From assembly GCF_012273895.1 (NCBI RefSeq), contig NC_052105.1:1178001-1242000 (forward strand): 64,000 nucleotides of DNA. The letters run 5' to 3'. The translations under genes were made by a program, and so were the position numbers. Every line of letters begins with the position of its first letter. The stretch's first letter is position 1. Positions 51,715 to 62,710 of this stretch are shown piece after piece. Source of the stretch: Zerene cesonia (lineage: Eukaryota; Arthropoda; Insecta; Lepidoptera; Pieridae). Below the pieces are notes generated by a model. That model had not been told where the DNA came from. It ran no database searches and saw only the letters and a program-made list of their open reading frames with translations.

Positions 51715-51865
51715 TCGTCGCTTCCTCCGTCGACTGTCCGTCTATTTGTCTGTTGCCAGGCTGTATCTCTTGAACCGTGATAGCAAAACAGTTGAAATTT
51801 TCATGTATAATATAAGATTGACGATGTATTTTTGTTACCACTATAACAATAAATAATATAAAAAA
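51715..51865 (+). repeat. second copy of the AGGCTGTATCTC repeat family
   Basis: It carries CGACTGTCCGTCTATTTGTC, GCCAGGCTGTATCTCTTGAA, CCGTGATAGCAAAACAGTTG and ACCACTATAACAATAAATAA, aligning with 48600-48720. It lacks the 5S-like end. A 60-codon frame that crosses it has no coding support. Confidence 0.65.
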
Positions 51866-52528
51866 TTGCTAAATAGAAGAGGTTTAATGAAGATTCCAAA
51901 TAATTTAAATACATTTCATACTTCGTAGCTTTAAGCCCCAGGTTTATAGCCAGTTTTATTTAACTAGGTACCTGTTAAATATAAATGAGTTTTGAATAAG
52001 AAAATGTTCATATTTCAGGAAAAGGAAGACGTTTAGAAACATGACCAAATAAAGCGAATGTTGCGTCATCTACGTCAAAATAGCTTCTTTAATTTTTACC
52101 AAGTTAAACTTGAGTTTCCATCAAATTCTGTCGAAAATTACAAACAGATTTCAAGTTTAAGGATCAAAGGCATTAAAAAAGTGAAAAATATTGAGAACCC
52201 TTGAAGGGAGGTTGCCGGAACGGCAACCCTTGTAAGTTCAATGACCTCCGCTAATTTCGCCTTGGTTTGCAAACAATAATTCACTACTATTGATTGAACT
52301 GTTTGCTTCGACCTTATTATTAAAAACTTAATTATTATATATGAATTATTATTAGAATGATATACCTATATTAGAATGATATACCTATAAATCTTTAAAT
52401 TTTTTAAGCCCAATATATTGTTATGCCTTATTAGATGCAGCGTTTTTTTAGAGCTTAGTATCGTTTAAGACCAAAATAAAAAAAAATAACATGTAAATTA
52501 AATTAATTAATCGTATAATTTTATAATA

Positions 52529-52650
52529 TCCATATATATAAAATTCTCGTGTCACAATGTTAGTTACCATACTCTTGCGAACCGCTGGACCGATTCCCAT
52601 GAAATTCTGTGTGCATATCGGGGAGGTCTGAGAATCGGCCAACGTCTATA
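52529..52650 (+). mobile_element. 5' part of a Helitron-like element (same family as 47431)
   Basis: It begins TCCATATATATAAAATTCTC and contains GTGTCACAATGTTAGTTACC and TGAGAATCGGCCAACGTCTA. It matches the first about 125 bp of the pair at 47431-47797 and is truncated before the CTAG end. Confidence 0.65.
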
Positions 52651-52733
52651 TATACAAATATTTATTTATTTTAAAGTGAAAACATGGGCAAAAAAAAATG
52701 TATTGTTTTTTTACAGCAACGCGTCTAAAAACT

Positions 52734-52857
52734 GCATATAAGTCTCAGGAACTACTGGTCCGATTTGAAAAATTATTTCAGTGTTAGATAGCTCATTTAT
52801 TGAGGAAGACTATAGGCTATATATGTACGACGGGCGAAGCCGGGGCGGACCGCTAGG
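52734..52857 (-). mobile_element. reverse-oriented copy of the CTAGCGG... element family
   Basis: On the minus strand it starts CTAGCGGTCCGCCCCGGCTT, then CGCCCGTCGTACATATATAG, CCTATAGTCTTCCTCAATAA and ACCAGTAGTTCCTGAGAC. It closely matches 49369-49500 but is oriented the other way and lacks the CAAA-rich tail. Confidence 0.75.
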
Positions 52858-53880
52858 TTAATGTAATCTTAGAATCTGTATGTACGTTTGCTCGTTAAAT
52901 ATTATGGAAGCATTTCAGACAATTTTCTTAGATTCACACGATGAATAGATACTACGATTTGTAGAGGCGTAGGAGTTTCACATTCCATACTACCTTAATT
53001 TCAATTTCAATAGCTATTGATATATTTCGCTATAATTAGAATAAATACCTTAAATGAGGAAAAATTATTTATGTTTTGGAACTTGGCTACCGATACGACA
53101 ATTATATAAGTCATGTCATCATTTGGTCTATTTACGTTACTCGCTTATGGATTTTTCAAAAGAATTTTTCTTTTCTTATTCATTAGCAATATATAATAAA
53201 AAAATAGAAACATTCACAATCAACAACAAAAAAATAAAACCTAAATTGAATGTTTCAATACACACGTATTACTTTTATTTATTAGCCATACAACAAGCAA
53301 ACAAGCATAATTGAAACGCAATTATACTAAAATCAAAATCATAACCTAAAAAATGGGGTCTAAAAAGAGCGACAACAAAACCACCGGTAACCGTCTTGCG
53401 GCCCGGTGCAAGGACAGCTGGCAGAGCCTGAGAAAGGACCCTTACAAAGCCCTTAGGGTCAACAACGATGCAAAAATTTCATTCATTTTAAACTTATCGA
53501 GACGATTTATGCAGTGGGAATTTGATTTAGTTTTATTTCGTACGGATAATGAGGTCTCGATTCGAATCTGGTCTTGGTTGTTAAAAGAAGTTTTGATTGC
53601 GACTGCATTTATTTATATCATTATATTAAGCTAGGCGATGAGATAATGGAATCTTGTTCAGATTCTCTGCTCCATTTAAATATTTTTGGTAAACTTTTTC
53701 CTATATAAGGAGAGTGAATCACTTTTCTTATGTATCATAATTGGACACTATTATACATATTATAATTTAAAATGTGATTTATACCAATCTTTTAAAATGC
53801 CCCTAAATCTAATGAAATATTCAAATATTTCCCGCCTTTATATAGTTTTGACAAATTAACATATGGATATATTTTGTTTA

Positions 53881-54025
53881 CTAGCTATGCCTCGCGCATT
53901 CATCCACTTCGTTTATGATAATATGCTTTATTGTCTTAAAAATAGTGTTTCAATTAGAACCTCCGAATCCTGAGATTAGGGTGTTCAAACTAACAAATAA
54001 ACTCTTCAGATTTATTATAATTTAA
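53881..54025 (+). mobile_element. degraded copy of the CTAGC...TTCAG element family
   Basis: CTAGCTATGCCTCGCGCATT opens it, and CCTGAGATTAGGGTGTTCAA, ACTCTTCAGATTTATTATAA close it. The middle is heavily mutated. It is an old insertion compared with the copy at 49369. Confidence 0.6.
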
Positions 54026-55696
54026 CAATCTATATGTATGCGCTTAACTTGCATAAATATCGCATAAAAAACTAATTGGTTATTTATTGCAATAATTATC
54101 TCTATACGGCAAATCTATACGTCTGAAGCACTACACTGCATCCATACAATCCTATACATACAGATTTAATTTGAGACCAACTGGAGAGCCAATAGAGAAC
54201 CTCCACGTGCGAAAACTTTATACCAGGTATTATCAAGCACAAATTTTCCGCGTACCAAACTATATAAACAAGGAAATAGCACGTGCAATCCACTTGTATT
54301 AGATGAAATGAACTGAATTACTTTTACAATGTTCTTTTCACTTATCTTTTGTTATTGCACTGTATTCATTATGTTCATTCAGACAGCAGACTATGAGGAC
54401 AGATAGTGTTGTACAGCTCAAATAAAATATCTTTACTTGTAACAATTACCTAAATGAGCATCGGTTACGGTTGGAAAAAGGTTTATGTTTAAGCAACCTA
54501 GCTAACATTAAGATACGGTGAAAGAATGTATAAATCTTTGCAGGGCAATAATACGGTCTCTCGTATGAGATGTCTATTAAAATCATATGCTTTTGCTTTA
54601 TAATATTGTTTTATAATATAATATTGTTTTATAATAATATTGTTATCTTTATTCATTATAAGTACTTATGATCTATTAATCCATAACAATGAAATCTTGT
54701 TAACAACACATTACCTAGAATTATCACCCAGATTTGTGGAGACAATGTACGTTGTTAATAGCAAGTATTACTGGGAAATATCTAGTGCCTTTGTTTTTTG
54801 TTTCACAAAAACTGTGAATATTTTATTAGGGGAAAGATAAGATAGCATTGATCGTTCCTTCAATGACGTATAGTAATTTAACGTGTGCTTTAATTTTATT
54901 GAATTTAGAACGCTTTAAATATATGTTCTGGCAAAGCTTAAAATAAAATATATTTTTTTATAATATATTTCATTAATTACAAATTGTACGTACGTTTGGT
55001 AAAATCAAATTTGCCAGAATATAACAAACAGCTATTTCATATATATTTATATATAGTTAAGTCAGTATAGATATGTCTGAAGTTTAAATAACATAAACGT
55101 TCTTGATCTATTTAACAATCATAGCACTATTACAAACCACTACCTTTTTGATAAACCGTCCTATAAGTGTAGTCAAACGTAAATTTGTGGTGTAATACCG
55201 ACTACTTCGACATACCAAAGCCCAAGGATCTAGGATGCGTAACTATCATAAATTTAAAAAACTAGACGAGATAAGCTCTGTAAAAGCAAATAGACATTTA
55301 TTTGTACGGTATTTTTTGTACAACCAGTTCATCTTTATTATATTACAACAATGTTTTTGAATGAATATTTTTTGCTTCAAAACGCATATTTGCGACCTTG
55401 AGCTTTTTAATAAAGTAATTTGAACCTGTTTTTAAATTGGGGAAATATGTACATATGATATGTACTTACATACTAGGTATGCTTAATTAAATGGGAATAT
55501 GGATAATATTAGTGTTTATAATATTACATATTATAGTTTCATTTTACACACATTCGCTTTTTCAGAAATATCTATCTTCGATCGTCTAAAATTAAAGAAA
55601 AGTGTAAAAAATCCTGAATTCATATCAATTTTATTTCAATTAATGAAATTATTAATTCAACTATTATATATTATATTCTATATAAATCTTATCCTA

Positions 55697-55895
55697 TCCT
55701 ACTAATATTATAAATGCGAAAGTTTGTAAGGATGTGTGTATGTTTGTTGCTCTTTCACGCAAACACTGCTGAACCCATTGCAATGAAATTTAGTACGTAG
55801 ACAGCTGGACAACTGTTATAACATATAGGCAACTTTTATACCGATATTCCCATGGGATATGTACTTACGCGGGTGAAACTGCGGGGCGCTGCTAG
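55697..55895 (+). mobile_element. Helitron-like element (TCCTACTAATATTATAAATG family)
   Basis: A complete 199-bp copy starts TCCTACTAATATTATAAATG and ends GGTGAAACTGCGGGGCGCTG followed by CTAG. It is flanked by A on the left and T on the right, with no target duplication, as Helitrons require. It shares its 3' end (GCGGGTGAAAC-GCGGGGCGC-GCTAG) with copy 1 at 47431, so the two families share a terminus. No coding frame, so it is non-autonomous. Confidence 0.75.
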
Positions 55896-56961
55896 TTAAT
55901 TATAATTGATCATCACTACGATTTTCGTGTGTAGTCGAAATTTCTTTTTTATAATGCACGATTGATCTTACCTTGAATTATATTTCAAAAAGTCTTTGTT
56001 CAGTAGATATGAAGAAAACGTAATGCATTTGCTCCTGCACTACAGTCTGTGTGTAAAAAAAGTTTTGTAACGTAACAAATTCAATAGTAAAGTGCGTATT
56101 ATTACTTGTAACAACCTACCTGGAGTTTACCTGACTGCATGCAGGGCTTATTGTTGTATTGTTTACTCTTTTATGTAAGCCGAGAGATGAGACTTTCACA
56201 ATTGCAGCTTTTTACCTGAGTCTCATTGAATAAACTTAAGATTATGTAGGTATGAGTGTATGACGGAATTCGAATATCTGGTTTTGTGAGCAACTGTGTT
56301 TGAATTTGTAGAATGCTGTTACGTATATAGGTACTTATAAGTATAAAAATTAATTTAGGGCATTTCTACGCTGTAACATATATTTGTTTATTTTTGATGG
56401 AATTACAGTGCAGATTGATTAATTTTTTAAGAGTTGATTTAATTTCACTGTTCGTGTTTTATGACATACAAATGCATTAAAAATAAGAAATTAAAACAAA
56501 CTCGATTTTGCCCCGCCCGCCACGATGTTTTTTTTTTATTCATTAAAATATTTCAGAGGTGTATGTAATTAATCGTATATTATCTATATCTATTAAGATT
56601 ATAAACAAAATTGAATTTGTGAGTCTGTGACGTTGGTACCTGTCAGAAGTAATCTCTGGATCTACAGAACCCAGTTTAAAAATTATTCGGAGTGTAATAG
56701 GTTATATTTTATTTTGTTTTTTTCCGGGTCAGCCCGGGTGAAGAAATATTGAATATGCAACTCTTAACATTTTACATAAGTAAATAAAATGACTAAGAAT
56801 ATGAAATTCAATATTTTTTATTTTTATTGTATATGGCTAATCCATTATGTTCTAATAAAGTTATAAAATATGAAAAATTAGTGGAGTAAGTACAAGTACG
56901 AAACAATAAAAGTTAAGAACAGGTTTAAATAAGGTACAAATAAAAAAAAGTCAAAAGGATT

Positions 56962-57033
56962 TTCCCGTACCGGGAATCGAACCCGAGCCTCCTGGGTGAA
57001 AGCCAGGTATCCTAGCCACTAGACCATACGGGA
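56962..57033 (-). tRNA. tRNA-Glu (anticodon UUC)
   Basis: Seventy-two nt form a full cloverleaf on the minus strand. The acceptor stem is TCCCGTA/TACGGGA with discriminator A, the D arm contains TGGTCTAGTGGCTAGGAT, the anticodon stem-loop is CCTGGCTTTCACCCAGG with TTC (plus-strand 56998-57000), and the T arm contains GGTTCGAATCC. The A and B box promoters are therefore intact. No intron. A TTTT Pol III terminator follows a few bases after the 3' end, and a longer T-run further on. It decodes GAA/GAG. It lies 420 bp from the start of COPE and is divergent from it. Confidence 0.96.
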
Positions 57034-57453
57034 TATAGAAACTGTATCGAAATATTTATACATTTATTATACACATAAGTCAATTAAAAATATGTGCTTT
57101 TATACTAATTATTATCCTGTTATTCCATAAATAAACTTTTAGTAAAATTTAACATCCAACATTTAACATTTTACAAAAGTAACAGGATAATCTAGATGTT
57201 TCTAATAAGAATCAATCACGCATATTAATTTATTTATATGTTATTAGAATTGGAAATTTTATAACACGGTTTCGATAGAGACTATCAAAATTTCCTCTTT
57301 GTTATTTTTTTACAGCAAGGATTTCTAATTACCTAAAAGCATAATGCATACGCATGCACAATTCATTTTTAAACGAAGCGGACTTTGTCACTCTGAGAAG
57401 TGAGACATAATTCAGGTGACTGTCAATGTCAAAATTAAATAAAACTTGTCAAG
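57034..57453. promoter_or_regulatory. spacer between tRNA-Glu and COPE, contains the COPE promoter
   Basis: Four hundred and twenty bp of AT-rich sequence separate two divergent genes. It must hold the COPE promoter and 5'UTR. I see no clear TATA box at a convincing distance and no strong initiator, which is usual for a housekeeping gene. The COPE start context (TCAAGATGG, A at -2) is acceptable. Confidence 0.4.
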
Positions 57454-57552
57454 ATGGCACGTCAGCAGGATGTTGACGAACTTTTTGATGTTAAAAATGC
57501 ATTTTATGTTGGAAATTATCAACAAGCTATCAATGAGGCACAGAATGTAAAT
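57454..57552 (+). CDS. COPE: COPE exon 1
   Basis: Residues 1-33, starting MARQQDVDELFDVKNAFYVG. Phase 0 donor AAT|GTAAGT. An in-frame TAA and homology to the short N-terminus of the family support this ATG. Confidence 0.95.
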
Positions 57553-60500
57553 GTAAGTATTTCCAAAACTATTCGATTCCAGATATAACATATTCCTTAA
57601 CAGAGTTATTATCATGTATTCTATGCCGATGACGTGTTGACATTTTAGTCAGCGGTGATGATTACATTATGTTTGTATGAAATTATTTTATATCTCCTTT
57701 TACTTTTTTATTAAAACTCTGAACAGCCCTTGCTATGAAGATTATTTGATATAGTTTATAGTAATCAAATTATTGACTTGCTTGAATTTAGCCGTAAAGA
57801 CCCAGCCAGCGTTCAGAGGGTGATTTTATGTAGTTCATCTACTGAGAGATGAAAGTACACTTAATAACACAAAATAAATATCTTAAGAGTTTGTGCATCA
57901 TGCTTACAGTATTTTAACTATTTATCTTAAATATTTTTTTCTTACATATGTATGAGGTGTTAGTTCTATTGTAAATATTTTGATTTGAATTAAATAGTGG
58001 TATAAAAAGTTTGCTTATAGACAAATTAATAAATATTCAGAACAAATTCACAACAATCACACAACATCTTTACGTAATTAACTATAATGATTCTTTATAT
58101 ATTTTCAGCCTTCGTCACCATTAATAGCACTGCAGCGAGACACATTCCTATACCGTTCTTACATAGCTCAAGGGAACTTCCGGATTGTTCTGCAAGAGCT
58201 GAAGACTGCAGATCCACTGTTGCAGCCGCTGAAGACACTGGTGGATTATTTGTCTCCGGGAGCAAATAAACCAGCTATTGTTGCTGATATTGATGCTAGG
58301 GTATAAAATGATTTCTTTAAAATTTATTATATTATGTTAATTGGTACTGTTTATCTATACAAATTTATAAGCTGAAGGGTTTGATTTTCGTTTGCTATAC
58401 TAATCAGGAACTACTTGGCTGATTAGGATGAAATCACACAGAAGATACTGAGATAGTATGAATCTAAGAAAGCGTAAATGGGTAATTTTTTATCATTGAA
58501 ATTCCAATGTGGGAAAGACAATTATGTGGTGAAAACTCTAGGATTGTCTTAACTTTTTTTTTTGTATATATGGACAAAAAGTAGACCCATTAGATTTATT
58601 TTAAAATAAGTTGTTGAAGTAAAGTTTAATTTATTTATATGAAAAAAATAAGGTAATTATATGTTAAATAAAAATACTAATATTTATTCTTAAGTTTGTG
58701 TCATTTGTGAAATGATCCTCCATATTAATCAAAATTATAGAGTATATTTTTCTTACTATGATTTAAAAGTTCATAATAATTAACTATATTTTACAACCCA
58801 TGAAAACATGTCTAATTGGAGGAGATGTTAGAAAGTTAAATTGTAATTTTTTTGTGAGTGTTAAAAGTGTTAAACATTAAACATTTCAGGTAGCCAAAGG
58901 CACGGAGCTAGCGAATGACATATTCCTGATTGTGGCTGCTACTATTTACTACCACGAGGATAACTACGAGGCAGCTCTCAAGTAAGCAATAATAATCTCC
59001 AAAGATGAGTATATATCAAATTACAAAACAAACTTGATTAATTCTGAGCTAAAATTAAATCCTTTGCTGTAATTATGGCTTAGACATCACATAAATTCAT
59101 TATTCATGAATGTTGTATTTATTCTACTTTTTGTCATGCAACAAACCTTTTTACGACAAATTTACGCCCATACGAAAAGAGGGGTCATCATTAACTGGCT
59201 ATATATTTCCCTGACTCTCAAAGGCCGTAACGAAATAAAATGCACTTAGCCTTGTCACTGTTACTTACAAAAGGTCCTTTTTTAATTCAAACTTACACAC
59301 ACAACACACACACACACACACGTGCCCGCACGCACACACATACACTTATCAAAGGATGGTGACAATACAATATTGTTGTCCTGTTTGGGTTTGTCAGGAT
59401 TAAATAATTACACTATCTGCTACTGAGATAATTTAGTTTAGTCTATGTAGAATTTAAACAGTTTGTAAACATTTTAATATGTATAAAATATAAACATAAA
59501 ATATCTCAATATCCATATATAATATAAAAATTTCAGAATTCTCCATGGAGCCGAGTCACTGGAGCTACGAGCGTTCACACTGCAATGTCTCCTCGCAATG
59601 AACCGACCGGACCTCGCCCGCAAGCAACTCAAGTTGCTGCAAGATATAGAGGATGATGGCACTCTTACGCAGCTGGCGCAAGCCTGGCTCAATTTGTCAC
59701 AGGTACTTAAAGAAATAAATGAAATAAATTTAATTCAAAATCTATTTCTTAATACACTTGCCAGGTACTAGATAGTACTAGTCGAAACTTTCGTCTGTTT
59801 TCCTGTTGTCTGTATAAAATGCCTTAAACATTTATAAATATAGTTCTGTTTGTTGATATGGTATAGCTTATATCAATCAATTTTGTTAATACTATTTACA
59901 TTATAAAATGGTCCTTCAAAGTAAAGGGCACATGATAAGAAAAAAATCATTATGAATTTAAACAGTATTGCAATATCCTGTTTCCAAGATCATCATCATT
60001 AAATGTAATAAGTCATTAATATGTTTATCAGTTATTATTCTTATATGATATAACAAAATATGACCAGGAAATGGTACCCCTGTTTACAATTTCCCTGGAA
60101 ATTATTGGAAACAATTTACAATAAACTTTAAATTATTATATTTTATAGACTTCTTTTTTACCCACTGACAATATTTTGATAAAAATTTATTAGATTAATG
60201 GTTTTTTAAACATTTTGCAAGTATGGTGTGGTATTTGGAAAAATATCCTAATAATGTTTATCTATTGTTTTTTTTTTTCACAATAATCTCTGTTTGACCC
60301 AACGTGCGCGTGCGCAGGGCGGGCCGGGCGTGCAGGACGCGCACTACAGCATCATGGAGCTGGCGGAGCGGCTCGGCGCGCTGGGCGCGGGGCCGGCCGC
60401 CGTTGGCGCTGCCGCCGCTGCCTCAAGAGGTTACCTGCCTTTTATTTACATTTTTTCGTACTTATTATAATTTATCAGCCGACCGAAACAGCTTCCTTTG

Positions 60501-61936
60501 ATCTCAGAAGGCACACTTATTCATTACTGCTACGGAGCAACGCTATGCCATACATACATGGCATTAGAGATTTAGAAAATTTTAAAAGTACACCGAAAAT
60601 GTTCAAATTTTTTAAAGTTGCCATTCAAATCCAAGTGGATACATAATCAACAAATCAAAAGTCATTAAGATATAATTAGATGTTTATGAGTTATAAGTGT
60701 AGATATTAAGGATATTTATTACAAACACTCATAATTGGTAAACACTTCAAATGCAGCTTAAATCGTGCCTATATTGCGTGAACTTGTCACTTCCAATGGA
60801 CAAGAATTGGACCGACTTCGAAAAGATTAGTGGTTTCCGCTTAGAATTATTTTATTATTTTATTTTTTGCTTTTGGAGGGTTGTGGAGTCCGTTAAATTT
60901 TTGTTAAAAAATAATTATTAATTCTTTAATTATTAATATTAACTATGTTATTGATATTTTGTTTTGATAGCTCTGTATCTATATGGTCCCCTAGTATGCA
61001 ATTTGTGTGCTTGTATTTGGTCTATATAAAATAATTGTGATTAATTCATTAATTATAATTCATTTTCAGGCATGTGGGAGGAAGCTGAACAAATGCTAAC
61101 TGAAGCACAAGCCCGCAGTCCTCAGCAGCCCGAGCTGCTTCTGGGGCTGGCTGTCACTGCTGCACACAGCTCCAAACCGCCTGAGGTAGTAAAGACGTTT
61201 AAAATTCCTAACTAAATGCCTTAGATAAAACATGTTCTAACTACAGAATGCATTCTAACAAAACAACGGATTTTTATACATATATATTACTAGCTGCATC
61301 CCGCGTATTCACTTTCATAAGCCTATATCCCGTGGGTATATAGGGATAAAAAGTTGCCTATGTGTTATTCCAGTTGTACGTACCAAATTTCATTCCAATC
61401 GGTTCAGTAGTTCTTACGTGAAAGAGTAACAAACATACATACACATACACATATATCCATCCTCACAAACTTTCCGATTCCGAATCATATGGATGGATGG
61501 TAGTTCCTAAAATGCTAAAATGACTATTCATAATTAATTGTAAAAATTTAAACGAATAAAGAGTTTTTGAGTTGAGTTGAGTTAATAATTAATCAATTAC
61601 TTATTAATTGTCATAGAATAAGTCACTTTAAAAGAGCTTTTGAAGGAAGTCTTATAAGTAATCTGAAAAATCAGACGTTACAATAACAAATAATGTATGG
61701 AAAAATATGTTGTATTGTATATATATATATTATTTTGATAAATAAGCACAACAAATTTTACTAGCTACCTGAGCGCAATTTAAAAAATATTCATTAATAT
61801 TTTCCAGGTATCAGCCCGTTATCTAGCGCAGTTGTTGGACACGCACCCGGAGCACCCGTTCGCTCGCGAGTACAACGCGAAACTGAATGAACTGAAACGC
61901 CTCACCGCGCAGTATCAGCCCTCTGTGGCTAACTAA
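57454..61936 (+). CDS. COPE: coatomer subunit epsilon (epsilon-COP), complete gene, 7 exons
   Basis: Epsilon-COP is part of the alpha/beta'/epsilon cage subcomplex of COPI, which coats vesicles moving from Golgi to ER and within the Golgi. It is an all-helical TPR-like solenoid that binds the C-terminus of alpha-COP. Coding exons: 57454-57552, 58109-58300, 58890-58981, 59537-59702, 60318-60429, 61070-61185 and 61808-61936. All introns are GT-AG and all junctions keep frame, giving 301 residues, close to the family's usual 300-308. Family signatures seen: ELFDVKNAFYVGNYQQAINE near the start, RDTFLYRSYIAQGNF, VAATIYYHEDNYEAALKIL, LQCLLAMNRPDLARKQLK, AQAWLNLSQGGPGVQDAHY, MWEEAEQMLTEA, and the C-terminal SARYLAQLLDTHPEHPFARE. 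The region from exon 5 into exon 6 is alanine-rich and diverged. The gene is isolated, with no sign of operon structure. Confidence 0.96.
58109..58300 (+). CDS. COPE: COPE exon 2
   Basis: Residues 34-97, from PSSPLIALQRDTFLYRSYIA to VADIDAR. Acceptor TATTTTCAG; donor AGG|GTATAA, which is weaker than the others but keeps phase 0 and joins to VAKGTELAND. Confidence 0.94.
58360..58450 (+). repeat. decayed repeat relic in COPE intron 2
   Basis: TTTATAAGCTGAAGGGTTTG and CAGGAACTACTTGGCTGATT are diverged versions of the tail and body of the CTAGC...TTATAATATTAGT family in reverse orientation. It is the oldest-looking copy in the window. Confidence 0.4.
58890..58981 (+). CDS. COPE: COPE exon 3
   Basis: Residues 98-127 plus two bases of Lys128: VAKGTELANDIFLIVAATIY then YHEDNYEAAL. 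Acceptor ACATTTCAG, donor AA|GTAAGC. Confidence 0.95.
59294..59321. repeat. (AC)n microsatellite in COPE intron 3
   Basis: ACACAC runs with one interruption, followed by an imperfect continuation (CGTGCCCGCACGCACACACA) to about 59345. Intronic and likely polymorphic. Confidence 0.85.
59537..59702 (+). CDS. COPE: COPE exon 4
   Basis: Completes Lys128 and encodes residues 129-183, from ILHGAESLELRAFTLQCLLA to QAWLNLSQ. This is the central TPR-like helical region. Phase 0 donor CAG|GTACTT. Confidence 0.95.
60318..60429 (+). CDS. COPE: COPE exon 5 (GC-rich, alanine-rich)
   Basis: Residues 184-220 plus the first base of Gly221: GGPGVQDAHYSIMELAERLG then ALGAGPAAVGAAAAASR. The first half matches the family. 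The second half replaces the usual LLNGQA-type helix with alanines and is very GC-rich. The donor AGAG|GTTACC is weak, but the join to GC ATG TGG in exon 6 keeps frame and gives GMWEEAE. Confidence 0.88.
61070..61185 (+). CDS. COPE: COPE exon 6
   Basis: Completes Gly221 and encodes residues 222-259: MWEEAEQMLTEAQARSPQQP onward to AHSSKPPE. Acceptor CATTTTCAG, donor GAG|GTAGTA. Confidence 0.95.
61290..61488 (-). mobile_element. Helitron-like element in COPE intron 6, reverse orientation
   Basis: Read on the minus strand it contains CGGAAAGTTTGTGAGGATGG, GTTACTCTTTCACGTAAGAA, CTACTGAACCGATTGGAATG, and ends GCGGGATGCAGCTAG followed by T. It belongs with the copy at 55697-55895. It carries short ATAC/CATA expansions. 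The left terminus is fixed by CTAG at 61290-61293; the other end is diverged. Confidence 0.65.
61808..61936 (+). CDS. COPE: COPE exon 7 (terminal)
   Basis: Residues 260-301 and the TAA stop: VSARYLAQLLDTHPEHPFAR and then KRLTAQYQPSVAN at the end. This C-terminal helix region is conserved in epsilon-COP. Confidence 0.96.
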   Translation, partial: VSARYLAQLLDTHPEHPFAREYNAKLNELKRLTAQYQPSVAN

Positions 61937-62592
61937 TTGTAGGGTAGTTTATTATATAATTATATCGCATTTGTTGTGTGTTTTATTCTTTGGCCTTATT
62001 TATTGAAGGAAAAGCGATTGTTGTAGGATCCTTTTATTATCTGTTTTCTCAGGATTCAGCTGATGTTGATGCTGATGCGATACTGTTACAGAAAAATCTT
62101 TGTTTTGTAATGTTTTTTAATCGCTAAAACCTTAGCCCCGGTTTGGCCCTTATTAAAAGCATCTCAAATCTCTCATCTCACCAAGACTCTCAGAAATAAC
62201 TAATACTATTGTACAAATTAAAAGTTTTTCAATTTCCAACTACGGGTGTAGTTTTCTAGAGTAATTAGAGTAACTAGCGTAAATACAATCAAATATTTTA
62301 TTTTTATTATTAGTATTATTGATTGATGCTAATAGATGTTAGAATAAAATTTAAGTAGTGTATTGTTATAATAATGCTCATAACCTAGGTACGATGTTGT
62401 GTTATAGGTTGAAAATTACTATTTTTAAACATAATTGAAGTTTCAACTAAGATCACTTAATTATAGGATAAATGATAGAAAAAAAAACATGCTATAAAAA
62501 CGTTAAAACCTCTTATTATGTTATCTCGGACTTCTTTTAGGGTTTCTTGAAAGAACTTGATATTTTGGTTTTGATGCATAAAACAGCAAAAA
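61937..62592 (+). other. COPE 3'UTR and spacer to the 5S gene
   Basis: AT-rich non-coding sequence. Candidate COPE poly(A) signals are ATTAAA at 62152-62157 and AATAAA at 62343-62348. Nothing else is recognised. The gene pair COPE / right-edge gene is convergent, with the 5S gene and a fold-back between them. Confidence 0.45.
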
Positions 62593-62710
62593 GCCAACAT
62601 CACGCGGTGTTCCCAGGCGGTCACCCATCCAAGTACTGACCGCGCCCGACGTTGCTTAACTTCGGTGATCGGACGAGAACCGGTGCATTCAACGTGGTAT
62701 GGACGTTGGC
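62593..62710 (-). rRNA. 5S ribosomal RNA gene
   Basis: A complete 118-nt 5S sequence on the minus strand starts GCCAACGTCCATACCACG and ends CCGCGTGATGTTGGC, so the terminal helix (GCCAAC.../...GTTGGC) closes. The internal control region is intact, including GATCACCGAAGTTAAGCAAC and TTGGATGGGTGACCG. A TTTTT terminator follows directly (plus strand 62588-62592). There is only one copy in the window, so it is either a dispersed single gene or an orphan copy outside the main array. It differs slightly from other insect 5S sequences I recall, in positions that keep pairing. Confidence 0.95.

Larger units (their letters stand above)
47006..56961. other. repeat-dense intergenic region
   Basis: I recognise no protein-coding gene in these 10 kb between the second gap and the tRNA. 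It is AT-rich and heavily occupied by dispersed repeats, listed separately. Between them is unremarkable sequence with short microsatellites and decayed repeat relics (for example 56580-56760, which keeps ATTATAAAC and GGGTGAAG repeat words). If the small contig is flipped, the left part would contain sequence upstream of mex-3. Confidence 0.6.

Noticed and set aside
53353..53634. 93-codon plus-strand frame starting MGSKKSDNKTTG
   Set aside because: The first third is GC-richer than its surroundings and could be a repeat or exon relic, but the rest is AT-rich low-information sequence and nothing is recognised.
47431..56000. Repeated units considered as a CRISPR-like array
   Set aside because: Spacing and lengths are irregular, orientations differ, and the sequences are eukaryotic dispersed repeats.
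60304..60501. Plus-strand frame rich in Arg/Trp overlapping COPE exon 5
   Set aside because: Out of frame with COPE; the COPE frame matches the family on both sides.
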